Assembly: GCA_017625835.1 (NCBI GenBank)
Contig: JAGAKF010000103.1
Coordinates: 1-56,577 of the forward strand
Reading direction: 5' to 3'
Length of the DNA: 56,577 bases
Source of the DNA: Clostridia bacterium
Lineage (GTDB): Bacteria; Bacillota; Clostridia; Oscillospirales; Acutalibacteraceae
Shown here piece by piece: positions 46,658-54,326 of this stretch; within the stretch, counting starts at the first letter, position 1; every line of letters starts with the position of its first letter. A program made the position numbers and the translations under genes. The notes under the pieces are model-generated. The model searched no databases, was not told where the DNA came from, and saw nothing but the letters and a program-made list of their open reading frames with translations.

Positions 46658-47548
46658 TCAATTTATCAACTTTTGTTTTCTTAATGCATCTCGTATATGC
46701 CTTTTATTAATTTCGCTCGTATCGTTAAGCGGCAGGCGGTAAACTCCGCTGTCAAGCTCCATAACCTTCATTGCATACTTCACGGGAATCGGGTTTACGT
46801 CGCAGAAAAGCACGTTCGCGAGGTCGAGAAGTTCTGTCTGTTTTGCAACGCTTTCTGCTGTCTTACCCCCAAGCGCAAGCGAAGCTAACCCGTGCATTCG
46901 GTTCGGAATAATGTTAGCAAGCACGGAGATAACACCCTTTGCTCCCATAGCCATAAATGCTGCGGTCTGGTCGTCGTTCCCGCAGTATATGTCAAGTTCG
47001 TCTTTGCAAAGGCTTATTGTTTTCATAAGTGCCGAAATATTGCCGTTTGCTTCCTTGGTTGCAACCACGTTTCTGATTTTGCTCAGTTCCTTGTATGTCT
47101 CGGGTTTGATGTCGACTCCCGTTCTTGCAGGGACGTTATAAACGATAACGGGCAGGGAAGTGCGCTCGCTGATGTAATCGTAATGCTCAATCAGCCCTGC
47201 CTGGGAGCATTTGTTGTAATAAGGTGTAACGATAAGCAATGCATCTGCACCGACGCTTTCTGCCGAACACGACCGTCTGACTGCGCTTTCGGTGGAGTTG
47301 CTTCCCGTTCCTGCGATGACAGGAACGCGTTTCTCAACGTATTTAACAACTGACTTAATAACCTGACGGTGTTCACGTGTGTTGAGCACGGAGCTTTCGC
47401 CCGTAGTGCCACAGACAACAATGGCATCCGTTCCGTTTTCAATCTGAAATTCAACCTGTTTTTTCAGCTTCCTGTAATCTACTTTTCCGTCGGAATCGAA
47501 CGGTGTGATGATTGCACACGCCGAACCCGTAAAAACAGTCTGATTCAT
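46658..47548 (-). CDS. dapA: 4-hydroxy-tetrahydrodipicolinate synthase DapA
   Basis: 296 residues. The barrel carries 'VVCGTTGESSVL' (Thr-Thr relay), Tyr137 in 'VIVYNVPARTG' and the Schiff-base Lys165 in 'NVVATKEANGN'. It condenses pyruvate with aspartate semialdehyde in the lysine/diaminopimelate pathway. In spore formers the product also leads to dipicolinic acid. It lies downstream of asd on the same strand but is separated by a strong hairpin (47572-47605); no other promoter is visible, so it may depend on read-through. Confidence 0.95.
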   Translation of the reverse strand: MNQTVFTGSACAIITPFDSDGKVDYRKLKKQVEFQIENGTDAIVVCGTTGESSVLNTREHRQVIKSVVKYVEKRVPVIAGTGSNSTESAVRRSCSAESVGADALLIVTPYYNKCSQAGLIEHYDYISERTSLPVIVYNVPARTGVDIKPETYKELSKIRNVVATKEANGNISALMKTISLCKDELDIYCGNDDQTAAFMAMGAKGVISVLANIIPNRMHGLASLALGGKTAESVAKQTELLDLANVLFCDVNPIPVKYAMKVMELDSGVYRLPLNDTSEINKRHIRDALRKQKLIN

Positions 47549-47571
47549 AAAAAACCACCTTGAATAAAAAT

Positions 47572-47605
47572 AAGCCGTATCAGACTTTTTACGTCGATAC
47601 GGCTT
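47572..47605 (-). terminator. Hairpin between asd and dapA
   Basis: On the minus strand aagccgtatcgac pairs with gtctgatacggctt (one bulge), followed by ATTTTTATTC. It could be a partial terminator or an attenuator, since dapA has no clear promoter of its own. Confidence 0.75.
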
Positions 47606-47626
47606 TAAACATTGTTTTAAAATTTA

Positions 47627-48715
47627 TCAGTCCATGTAACCCTTAGCAGCAAGAAGCTCAGCAAGAAGAACTGCACCGCCTGCAGCACCGCGGAGAGTGT
47701 TGTGTGAAAGGCATACGAACTTGTAGTCGTACTGTGTGTCCTCACGGAGTCTGCCGATGCTTACAGCCATACCGCCTTCGAGGTCACGGTGAAGCTTTGT
47801 CTGCGGCATATTATCTTCAACAAAGTAGTTGAGGAATTTCTTCGGTGCGCTCGGGAGTGCAAGCTCCTGCGGAACACCCTTGAAGTTTTCCCATACGTTG
47901 AGGATTTCTTCCTTTGAAGGTGCCTTGTCTGCAAACTTCATAAATACAGCACCGAGGTGACCGTTTGAAACGGGAACGCGGATGCACTGTGCTGTAAAGT
48001 GAGGCTCAACAGCGTTAACGATTTCGTCGCCTTCAACCTTACCCCAGATCTTAAGCGGCTCCTGCTCGCTCTTTTCCTCTTCACCGCCGATGAAGGGGAT
48101 TACGTTGTCAACCATTTCAGGCCATGTTTCAAATGTCTTACCTGCACCTGAGATTGCCTGATATGTGCAAACGAGAACGTCGTCTACTTTATAGCCTGCC
48201 TTATCAAGCGGATAAACAGCAGGAACATAGCTCTGAAGAGAGCAGTTTGACTTAACAGCGATGAAACCGCGGCTTGTGCCGAGACGCTTCTTCTGTGAAG
48301 CGATAACTTCGATGTGGTCAGCGTTAAGCTCAGGAACAACCATCGGAACGTCAGGTGTACCTCTGTGAGCGCTGTTGTTTGAAACAACGGGACACTCAGC
48401 CTTAGCATATCTTTCCTCAAGAGCCTTGATTTCGTCTTTCTTCATGTCAACTGCGCAGAATACGAAGTCAACAAGCTTTGCGATTTTTTCAACGTCAGCA
48501 GTTGCATCGTAAACAACAAGGTCTGCCATGCTCTCCGGCATCGGAGTGTCCATGCACCAACGGCTGCCTACAGCTTCCTTATATGTTTTGCCTGCTGAAC
48601 GGGGGCTTGCTGCAACAAGAACAACCTCAAACCAGGGATGATTCTCAAGAAGAGAAGCAAATCTCTGGCCAACCATACCTGTTGCGCCGATAATACCAAC
48701 TTTGTAAGTTTTCAT
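47627..48715 (-). CDS. asd: Aspartate-semialdehyde dehydrogenase (archaeal/fungal-type subgroup)
   Basis: 362 residues. The NADP-binding motif 'VGIIGATGMVGQRFASLL' starts the protein, and the catalytic Cys158 lies in 'AVKSNCSLQSYVPA'. His in 'RVPVSNGHLG' is the second catalytic region. The sequence belongs to the subgroup first seen in archaea and fungi (asd_EA type) rather than the usual Gram-negative type; it is common in Clostridia. It reduces aspartyl phosphate to aspartate semialdehyde for lysine, threonine and methionine. Its promoter faces that of queA. Confidence 0.93.
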   Translation of the reverse strand: MKTYKVGIIGATGMVGQRFASLLENHPWFEVVLVAASPRSAGKTYKEAVGSRWCMDTPMPESMADLVVYDATADVEKIAKLVDFVFCAVDMKKDEIKALEERYAKAECPVVSNNSAHRGTPDVPMVVPELNADHIEVIASQKKRLGTSRGFIAVKSNCSLQSYVPAVYPLDKAGYKVDDVLVCTYQAISGAGKTFETWPEMVDNVIPFIGGEEEKSEQEPLKIWGKVEGDEIVNAVEPHFTAQCIRVPVSNGHLGAVFMKFADKAPSKEEILNVWENFKGVPQELALPSAPKKFLNYFVEDNMPQTKLHRDLEGGMAVSIGRLREDTQYDYKFVCLSHNTLRGAAGGAVLLAELLAAKGYMD

Positions 48716-48749
48716 ACTGAATCACCTGTAAATAAAAATTAAAAATGTA

Positions 48750-48778
48750 TTGCGCATTCAAGTTTTATGTAATATAAT
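48750..48778 (+). promoter_or_regulatory. Promoter of queA
   Basis: TTGCGC and a perfect TATAAT are separated by 17 bp. It overlaps the asd leader, giving a divergent region with a ~93-nt queA leader. Confidence 0.45.
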
Positions 48779-48807
48779 ACAAATATGAACACGAATATTT
48801 GGTGAAT

Positions 48808-48836
48808 ATGATACCATTATAAATATTTAAAGTCAA
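48808..48836 (-). promoter_or_regulatory. Promoter of asd
   Basis: On the minus strand TTGACT and TATCAT are separated by 17 bp. Its transcript begins near 48801, which would run through the queA promoter. Confidence 0.5.
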
Positions 48837-48877
48837 TACCAATGTTCAGGAAACATTAAAAATTTTGAGGTTTTATA

Positions 48878-49939
48878 ATGAAAAAAAGCGACTTTTTTTA
48901 CGATTTACCCGAAGAACTTATTGCACAGCACCCTATAGAGCCGAGAGATGCTTCTCGTTTGCTCGTTCTTGACAAGAAAACAGGGGACATTGAGCACAAA
49001 CATTTCTACGATATCCTCGATTATCTTAAAGAGGGCGATTGCCTTGTTCTTAATAATACGAGAGTTTTGCCGGCAAGAATGTACGGCGTAAAAGTCGGCA
49101 CGGGAGCTGTAGTTGAATTCCTTCTGCTCAACCAGCACGATGCCCTTGAATGGGAAGTTCTTGCAGGACCCGGCAAAAAGGCGAGAGAGGGCTCTGAATT
49201 CATCTTCGGCGACGGTCTTATGAAAGCAACTGTTCTTTCTGTTATGGAAAACGGTAACCGTGTTGTAAGATTTGATTATGAAGGCAATTTCTATAATGTA
49301 ATCGATGAAATCGGTGAAATGCCGCTTCCTCATTATATAAAGGAACGTCTTGAAGACAGCGAGAGATACCAGACTGTTTATTCAAAAGAACTAGGTTCGG
49401 CAGCCGCTCCGACGGCAGGACTTCATTTTACCCCCGAAATCCTTGAAAAAATCAAGGCAAAGGGCATCGAAGTCGGCTTTGTTACGCTTCATGTCGGAAT
49501 CGGTACTTTCAGACCAGTAAAGACGGAAAATATTGAAGAGCATCAGATGCACTCCGAGCATTATTCGATTCCTGCAGAAACTGCGGAAATTATTAACCGC
49601 ACGAAGAAAAACGGCGGACGTGTTATCGCGGTCGGAACGACTTGCTGCAGAACACTTGAATCTGTCTGTCAGGCAAAGGGCGAGGTATGCGAATACGACG
49701 ACTGGACAAGTATATTTATCTACCCGGGATATGAGTTTAAATGTATTGATGCGCTTCTTACAAATTTCCACCTTCCGGAAAGCACACTCATTATGCTTGT
49801 AAGTGCTTTCTGCGGATATGAAAACACGATGAATGCATACAAAATTGCAGTGGAAGAAAAATACAGATTTTTCAGTTTTGGCGATGCAATGTTTATCCTC
49901 GACAGGATGGACAAAAATTTTGATGATACCAAAAGGTAA
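48878..49939 (+). CDS. queA: S-adenosylmethionine:tRNA ribosyltransferase-isomerase QueA
   Basis: 353 residues. '[28 protein letters not shown]' is the diagnostic start; '[16 protein letters not shown]', 'TAGLHFTP' and '[10 protein letters not shown]' and '[20 protein letters not shown]' complete the pattern. It moves the ribose of SAM onto preQ1 at tRNA position 34 to make epoxyqueuosine. GAGG lies 8 bp before the ATG. Tgt follows. The leader (about 48785-48877) does not look like a preQ1 riboswitch. Confidence 0.96.
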   Translation: MKKSDFFYDLPEELIAQHPIEPRDASRLLVLDKKTGDIEHKHFYDILDYLKEGDCLVLNNTRVLPARMYGVKVGTGAVVEFLLLNQHDALEWEVLAGPGKKAREGSEFIFGDGLMKATVLSVMENGNRVVRFDYEGNFYNVIDEIGEMPLPHYIKERLEDSERYQTVYSKELGSAAAPTAGLHFTPEILEKIKAKGIEVGFVTLHVGIGTFRPVKTENIEEHQMHSEHYSIPAETAEIINRTKKNGGRVIAVGTTCCRTLESVCQAKGEVCEYDDWTSIFIYPGYEFKCIDALLTNFHLPESTLIMLVSAFCGYENTMNAYKIAVEEKYRFFSFGDAMFILDRMDKNFDDTKR

Positions 49940-49943
49940 TTAT

Positions 49944-50000
49944 GATGTGTAAAAATTACTGAAAAGTACACATCCTGCGTCCCGTGATAAACGGGGATGC
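49944..50000 (+). other. Two hairpins between queA and tgt
   Basis: gatgtgta (49944-49951) pairs with tacacatc (49967-49974), and a second imperfect hairpin lies at cgtcccgt/acggggatg (49978-50000). Neither has a T-run; a processing or attenuation role is possible. The 93-bp gap holds nothing else. Confidence 0.35.
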
Positions 50001-50032
50001 AATGTTTATAGCAAATAAATAAGGAGAAAAAT

Positions 50033-51169
50033 ATGGCTTCTTTTAAAATAATAAAACAGCAGGGTAAAGCACGTCTCGGAGAATTCACAACGGTTCACGG
50101 TACCGTTAAGACACCAGCTTTTCAGAATGTTGCAACCTGCGGAGCAATAAAAGGTGCACTTGATGCTTACGATCTTAAGGATGTCGGCGCTCAGGTTCAG
50201 CTTTGCAACACCTATCATCTTCACGTAAGACCCGGTGACGAGCTTGTAAAGGAGCTCGGCGGTCTTCATAAGTTCACTGGTTGGGACGGACCGATTCTTA
50301 CTGACAGCGGCGGATTCCAGGTGTTCTCCCTTGCAAAGCTTCGCCAGATCAAAGAAGAAGGTGTTACCTTCGCATCGCATATTGACGGTAAAAGAATCTT
50401 TATGGGACCGGAAGAAAGTATGCGGATTCAGTCAAACCTCGGCTCAACTATAGCTATGGCTTTTGACGAGTGCGTTGCCAATCCGTCTACACACGATTAT
50501 TCCGAAAAATCCTGCGAAAGAACAACGCGCTGGCTTATCCGCTGTAAAGAGGAAATGGAAAGGCTCAATGCTTTGCACGATACAATCAATAAAGATCAGC
50601 TTCTTTTCGGAATCAATCAGGGCTGTGTATACGATGACCTTCGTATAGAGCATATGCAGCGAATCGCAGAACTTGACCTCGACGGTTATGCGATCGGTGG
50701 ACTTGCCGTCGGCGAGCCGAAAGAGGATATGTACAGAATTATTTCGGCAGTTGAACCGTATGCACCGAAAGACAAAATCCGTTATCTTATGGGTGTCGGC
50801 ACTCCGGGCAATATCATCGAAGGTGTAAGCAGAGGCGTTGACCTTTTCGACTGTGTAATGCCGAGCCGTAATGCACGTCACGGCCACCTGTTTACGATGA
50901 ACGGAATAATCAACATCAACAATGCCAAGTATATGAAGGACGATACTCCGATTGACCCCGAGTGTAATTGTCCGACCTGCCAAAAGCATTCAAAGGCGTA
51001 TATCCGCCATTTGTTCAAGGCGAAAGAGATGCTTGCGATGCGACTTTGCGTAACGCATAATCTCTACTTCTATAATACGCTGATGGAGAAAATCCGTGAT
51101 GCTCTGGACAACGGAACTTTTGACGAATTCAAGGAAAAATACGTGAATTTGCTTGATACAAGAATTTAA
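50033..51169 (+). CDS. tgt: Queuine tRNA-ribosyltransferase Tgt
   Basis: 378 residues, standard length. 'LCNTYHLHVRPGDELV' and 'TDSGGFQVFSLAKL' hold the substrate-binding and catalytic Asp motifs; 'GVGTPGNIIEGVSRGVDLFDCVMPSRNARHG' is the nucleophile region (Asp of LFDC), and the zinc site is CNCPTC plus His ('ECNCPTCQKHSKAYIRHL'). In bacteria it exchanges guanine for preQ1 at the wobble position of GUN tRNAs. AAGGAG lies before the ATG. The tgt-yajC order is typical. Confidence 0.97.
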   Translation: MASFKIIKQQGKARLGEFTTVHGTVKTPAFQNVATCGAIKGALDAYDLKDVGAQVQLCNTYHLHVRPGDELVKELGGLHKFTGWDGPILTDSGGFQVFSLAKLRQIKEEGVTFASHIDGKRIFMGPEESMRIQSNLGSTIAMAFDECVANPSTHDYSEKSCERTTRWLIRCKEEMERLNALHDTINKDQLLFGINQGCVYDDLRIEHMQRIAELDLDGYAIGGLAVGEPKEDMYRIISAVEPYAPKDKIRYLMGVGTPGNIIEGVSRGVDLFDCVMPSRNARHGHLFTMNGIININNAKYMKDDTPIDPECNCPTCQKHSKAYIRHLFKAKEMLAMRLCVTHNLYFYNTLMEKIRDALDNGTFDEFKEKYVNLLDTRI

Positions 51170-51180
51170 GAAAATTTAGC

Positions 51181-51209
51181 TTGCAAATTCATTTAAAGTA
51201 CTGTATAAT
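51181..51209 (+). promoter_or_regulatory. Promoter of yajC
   Basis: TTGCAA and TATAAT are separated by 17 bp, with AAGGAGG further on. Confidence 0.6.
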
Positions 51210-51239
51210 ATTGACATTGTTTTTAAGGAGGAAGAAAAC

Positions 51240-51629
51240 ATGGGAAATATGTTTGGCGATCCTAAAATGCTCATTATGTTAGGCGCAATGCTTGCATTAA
51301 TGTATTTTATGATGATCAGACCGCAGAAGAAAAAGCAGAAGGAAGAGCAGTCAATGCGCGACAACCTTCAGAGCGGTGACGAAATCACAACAATCGGCGG
51401 TATCATCGGCAGAATTGTTACTGTTAAGGACGACACAATCGTTATCGAAACAGGTGCAGACAGAAACCACATCAAAATCACACGTTGGGCTGTCAGCCAG
51501 AACAACACTGCTAACGAAAAGCTTGCAGCTGAAAGAGCAGCAGCAAAGGAAGCTGCAGACAAAGAAAAAGCAGCTCGTCTGGAAGCTAAAGGCAAGGCAG
51601 ACAAAAAGAAGAAAAAAGAAAAGTTTTAA
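51240..51629 (+). CDS. yajC: Preprotein translocase accessory subunit YajC
   Basis: 129 residues. One transmembrane helix (about 8-25) is followed directly by 'MIRPQKKKQKEEQ', the YajC hallmark, then 'SGDEITTIGGIIGRIV' and a charged Lys/Ala-rich tail (about 95-129) longer than usual. It associates with the SecDF-YajC complex in the cell membrane. AAGGAGGAA precedes the ATG. It has its own promoter but sits right behind tgt. Confidence 0.93.
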   Translation: MGNMFGDPKMLIMLGAMLALMYFMMIRPQKKKQKEEQSMRDNLQSGDEITTIGGIIGRIVTVKDDTIVIETGADRNHIKITRWAVSQNNTANEKLAAERAAAKEAADKEKAARLEAKGKADKKKKKEKF

Positions 51630-51635
51630 TTTTTT

Positions 51636-51667
51636 ACAACCTGCTTCACGGCAGGTTGTTTTTTTAT
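51636..51667 (+). terminator. Terminator of yajC
   Basis: acaacctgc (51636-51644) pairs with gcaggttgt (51651-51659), followed by a T7 run. Confidence 0.88.
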
Positions 51668-51677
51668 CTAAAAGTAA

Positions 51678-51712
51678 AACCGCGAGCTGTTATAAAACAG
51701 TCCGCGGTTGAA
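51678..51712. terminator. Terminator of the acn operon
   Basis: aaccgcgagctgt (51678-51690) pairs with acagtccgcggtt (51697-51709), two mismatches. It lies just after the EEP gene on the minus strand, followed by TTTTAC. Confidence 0.7.
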
Positions 51713-51715
51713 TTT

Positions 51716-52471
51716 TTATTTAAAATCAATATCAGCAATAACAGGGCAGTGGTCAGACGGGAAAGCTCCGTCGATCTTATCCTGAATTACGTGATAAACA
51801 GCGGCATCAAAACCGTCATTGATAAAGACGAAGTCGATAACGCTTCTCTCACCGTTGTGGTGGAAAAATTCGTGGAACGTGAAAGTGTCTTCCGTAACGG
51901 GAGCAACATATTTCGTATCTCTGAAAACACCGTAACCTATCATATCAGGATAACAGTCGGTCTTTTCGGGGATGTTGAAGTCTCCTGTAATAACAACGGG
52001 ACAGTCAAGCTTCTTTGCAAATTCATTGATAAGTCGAACACCGTTTTTACGTGCCTCAACGCTTACGTGGTCAAGGTGAGTATTCATTGCAATGAATTCC
52101 TTGCCGCTTGCTTTGTCGCGGAGCTTTGCATAGGAGCATACACGTGTGCAGGCCGTTTCCCAGGATCTTGAAGGTACATCGGGAGTCTCACTTATCCAGA
52201 AGGTATTGCCTTCAATGAAGTCGAACTTGTTCTTTTTATAGAAAACGGGAGAAAATTCACCGTCTTCCTTACCGTCGTCACGGCCTACGCCGACGTAACC
52301 GTATTCGGGCATATTGTTCCAGAACGCCTTCATCCAATCAAGATGAGCTTCCTGAAGACCGAAAATATCCGGCATATAGTTTCGTACCGTTGAGATAACA
52401 TCATCCTGACGGTCGAACCAGTCGTGTCCTTCGCAGCCGTGGCAAAGAACGTTAAAAGTCATAACCTTCAT
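51716..52471 (-). CDS. Endonuclease/exonuclease/phosphatase-family protein
   Basis: 251 residues. 'MKVMTFNVLCHG' (N-x motif), 'PDIFGLQEAHLDW' (catalytic Glu), 'AMNTHLDHVSVEAR', 'VVITGDFNIPE' and the closing 'SDHCPVIADI' are the conserved blocks of the EEP superfamily. The substrate is not known; many in this subgroup act on sugar-phosphate or lipid substrates rather than DNA. The start overlaps the rex stop codon by one base (TAATG), so it is the last gene of the acn-idh-rex operon. Confidence 0.88.
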   Translation of the reverse strand: MKVMTFNVLCHGCEGHDWFDRQDDVISTVRNYMPDIFGLQEAHLDWMKAFWNNMPEYGYVGVGRDDGKEDGEFSPVFYKKNKFDFIEGNTFWISETPDVPSRSWETACTRVCSYAKLRDKASGKEFIAMNTHLDHVSVEARKNGVRLINEFAKKLDCPVVITGDFNIPEKTDCYPDMIGYGVFRDTKYVAPVTEDTFTFHEFFHHNGERSVIDFVFINDGFDAAVYHVIQDKIDGAFPSDHCPVIADIDFK

Positions 52472-53121
52472 TATTCAACACCACCGTTATTTGTAATGTG
52501 ATAGCTCAGTGTCATAAGGCTGTCGTTGAGATGTACGTTTTCAACATTAGCCTGCGGATATGCTGAGTTGATATCGTAATGGCTGAAGTTCCAGAAATTT
52601 GTGATACCGAGATTAATGAGTCTGTCAACGATGTCGGGTGTTGCAACTGTCGGCGTACAAAGCACTGCAACAACAGGCTCGACCTCTTTACAGTAAATCT
52701 CCAGTTCCTCAATAGGGGAGATGGAAATACCCTTGATTCTTACGTCCTGCATCTCATCAGCTCTCTTGTCGAAAATGCCGACAAGCTCAAAGCCTCTGTC
52801 CTCAAAAGCCATATGAGAAGCGATAGCCTTACCGAGGTTACCGCAACCGATAATGATTGTTTTAAAATCGTTGTCCACGCCGAGGATTGAACCGATTTCG
52901 GTGCGAAGCTGGTCAACGTTATATCCGTAACCCTGCTGACCGAAGCCGCCGAAACAGTTTAGATCCTGTCGTATCTGTGATGCCGTGAATCCCATCATCT
53001 GTGAAAGCTCACGGGATGATATTCTTGAAACATTTTTCTTTTTAAGCTCACCGAGAAAACGGTAGTATCTCGGAAGACGCTTTATTACGGACATCGAAAT
53101 GTCTTTTTTTTCTTTTGGCAT
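52471..53121 (-). CDS. rex: Redox-sensing transcriptional repressor Rex
   Basis: 216 residues. The N-terminal winged helix has 'RISSRELSQMMGFTASQIRQDLNCFGGFGQQGYGYNV', a Rex signature, and the C-terminal Rossmann domain has 'IIGCGNLGKAIASH' (NADH/NAD+ binding) and 'GIFDKRADEM'. Rex represses fermentation and energy genes until NADH is high. It is 24 bp downstream of isocitrate dehydrogenase, with no separate promoter visible, so it is cotranscribed with aconitase and IDH and may regulate that operon. Confidence 0.95.
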   Translation of the reverse strand: MPKEKKDISMSVIKRLPRYYRFLGELKKKNVSRISSRELSQMMGFTASQIRQDLNCFGGFGQQGYGYNVDQLRTEIGSILGVDNDFKTIIIGCGNLGKAIASHMAFEDRGFELVGIFDKRADEMQDVRIKGISISPIEELEIYCKEVEPVVAVLCTPTVATPDIVDRLINLGITNFWNFSHYDINSAYPQANVENVHLNDSLMTLSYHITNNGGVE

Positions 53122-53145
53122 AAATTTATCTCACTTTCGTTAAGA

Positions 53146-54315
53146 TTATGCGCGAAGCTTTTTAACAGTTTCCATTACGTAGTCGCCGAATTCTTCACAG
53201 GTACAGCCTGTGTCGCGGCCTGTAATCTGGAGCTTCTTTTCTTCATACATACAGATGTCGAGAGCTCTTTCAAGAAGGTCTGCACTTTCCTGCTCACCGA
53301 TGTGAGAAAGAAGCATAACTGAAGCACGGAGCATTGAGCAAGGATCAGCGTACTGACCTCTGCCTTCGCGCATCATACGGGGAGCAGAACCGTGGATAGC
53401 TTCGAACATTGCGTATCTCTTACCGATATTTGCGCTGCCTGCAGTACCTACGCCACCCTGGAATTCAGCAGCCTCGTCTGTGATGATGTCACCGTAAAGG
53501 TTGGGAAGAACGAAAACCTTGAAATCCTTACGACGCTTGGGGTCGATAAGCTTTGCAGTAGTGATATCGATGTACCATTCATCTGTTGTGATTTCGGGAT
53601 AATCCTTACCGATGTTTTTGCAAAGGTTGAGGAATTTACCGTCAGTTGTCTTAATGATGTTTGCTTTTGTGATGATTGAAACTCTGTCTTTCTTGTTTCT
53701 TCTTGCATAGTCATAAGCAAGCTTTGCAATTCTTTCTGTACCCTCAGTTGTTGTAACAACGAAGTCAACAGCGAGGTCGTCAGTAACGTTGAAGCCCTTT
53801 GAACCGACAGCATATGCACCCTCTGTGTTCTCGCGGAAGAATGTCCAGTCGATGCCCTCATCGGGAACCTTAACGGGACGAAGGTTAGCAAAAAGGTCGA
53901 GTGCCTTTCTCATTGCAACGTTTGCGCTTTCGATGTTCGGCCACGGATCGCCTGCCTGAGGTGTTGTTGTTGGTCCCTTAAGGATAACGTGACAAGTCTT
54001 GAGCTCTTCAAGAACATCGTCGGGAATAGCCTTGTTTGCAGCAACACGGTTTTCAATTGTAAGTCCGTCGATAACCTTGAATTCTACCTTGCCTGCCTTA
54101 ACCTTGTCAGCAAGCATATATTCAAGAACGCGTGCGCTTTCCTTTGTAATAACAGGACCGATACCGTCACCGCCGCAAACGCCGATGATGATTGTGTCGA
54201 GCTTGTCGTAATCAACGAAATCGCCCTGTGCCTTTATTTTGTCTGAACGGTCACTCTGCTCACGCATAAGTGCTTCAAACTTTTCCAATGCATTTTTAAT
54301 CTGTAATTCAGTCAT
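53146..54315 (-). CDS. Isocitrate/isopropylmalate dehydrogenase-family enzyme (likely NAD-isocitrate dehydrogenase)
   Basis: 389 residues. 'IIIGVCGGDGIGPVITKESARVL' is the family opening. 'GPTTTPQAGDPWPNIESANVAMRKALDLFANLRPV' has the isocitrate-type Ser-x-Asn-x-x-x-R substrate motif, 'TKANIIK' and 'DIITDEAAEFQGGVGTAGSANIG' are the Lys and metal (Asp) sites. It lies behind aconitase, which supports isocitrate to 2-oxoglutarate conversion for glutamate synthesis. Cofactor choice (NAD or NADP) is not settled by the sequence; the acn partner suggests NAD. It is 11 bp after acn. Confidence 0.9.
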   Translation of the reverse strand: MTELQIKNALEKFEALMREQSDRSDKIKAQGDFVDYDKLDTIIIGVCGGDGIGPVITKESARVLEYMLADKVKAGKVEFKVIDGLTIENRVAANKAIPDDVLEELKTCHVILKGPTTTPQAGDPWPNIESANVAMRKALDLFANLRPVKVPDEGIDWTFFRENTEGAYAVGSKGFNVTDDLAVDFVVTTTEGTERIAKLAYDYARRNKKDRVSIITKANIIKTTDGKFLNLCKNIGKDYPEITTDEWYIDITTAKLIDPKRRKDFKVFVLPNLYGDIITDEAAEFQGGVGTAGSANIGKRYAMFEAIHGSAPRMMREGRGQYADPCSMLRASVMLLSHIGEQESADLLERALDICMYEEKKLQITGRDTGCTCEEFGDYVMETVKKLRA

Positions 54316-54326
54316 GATAGTTCTCC

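Noticed and set aside
48785-48877. preQ1 riboswitch in the queA leader
   Set aside because: No preQ1-I or preQ1-II type stem-loop with the expected A-rich tail can be seen.
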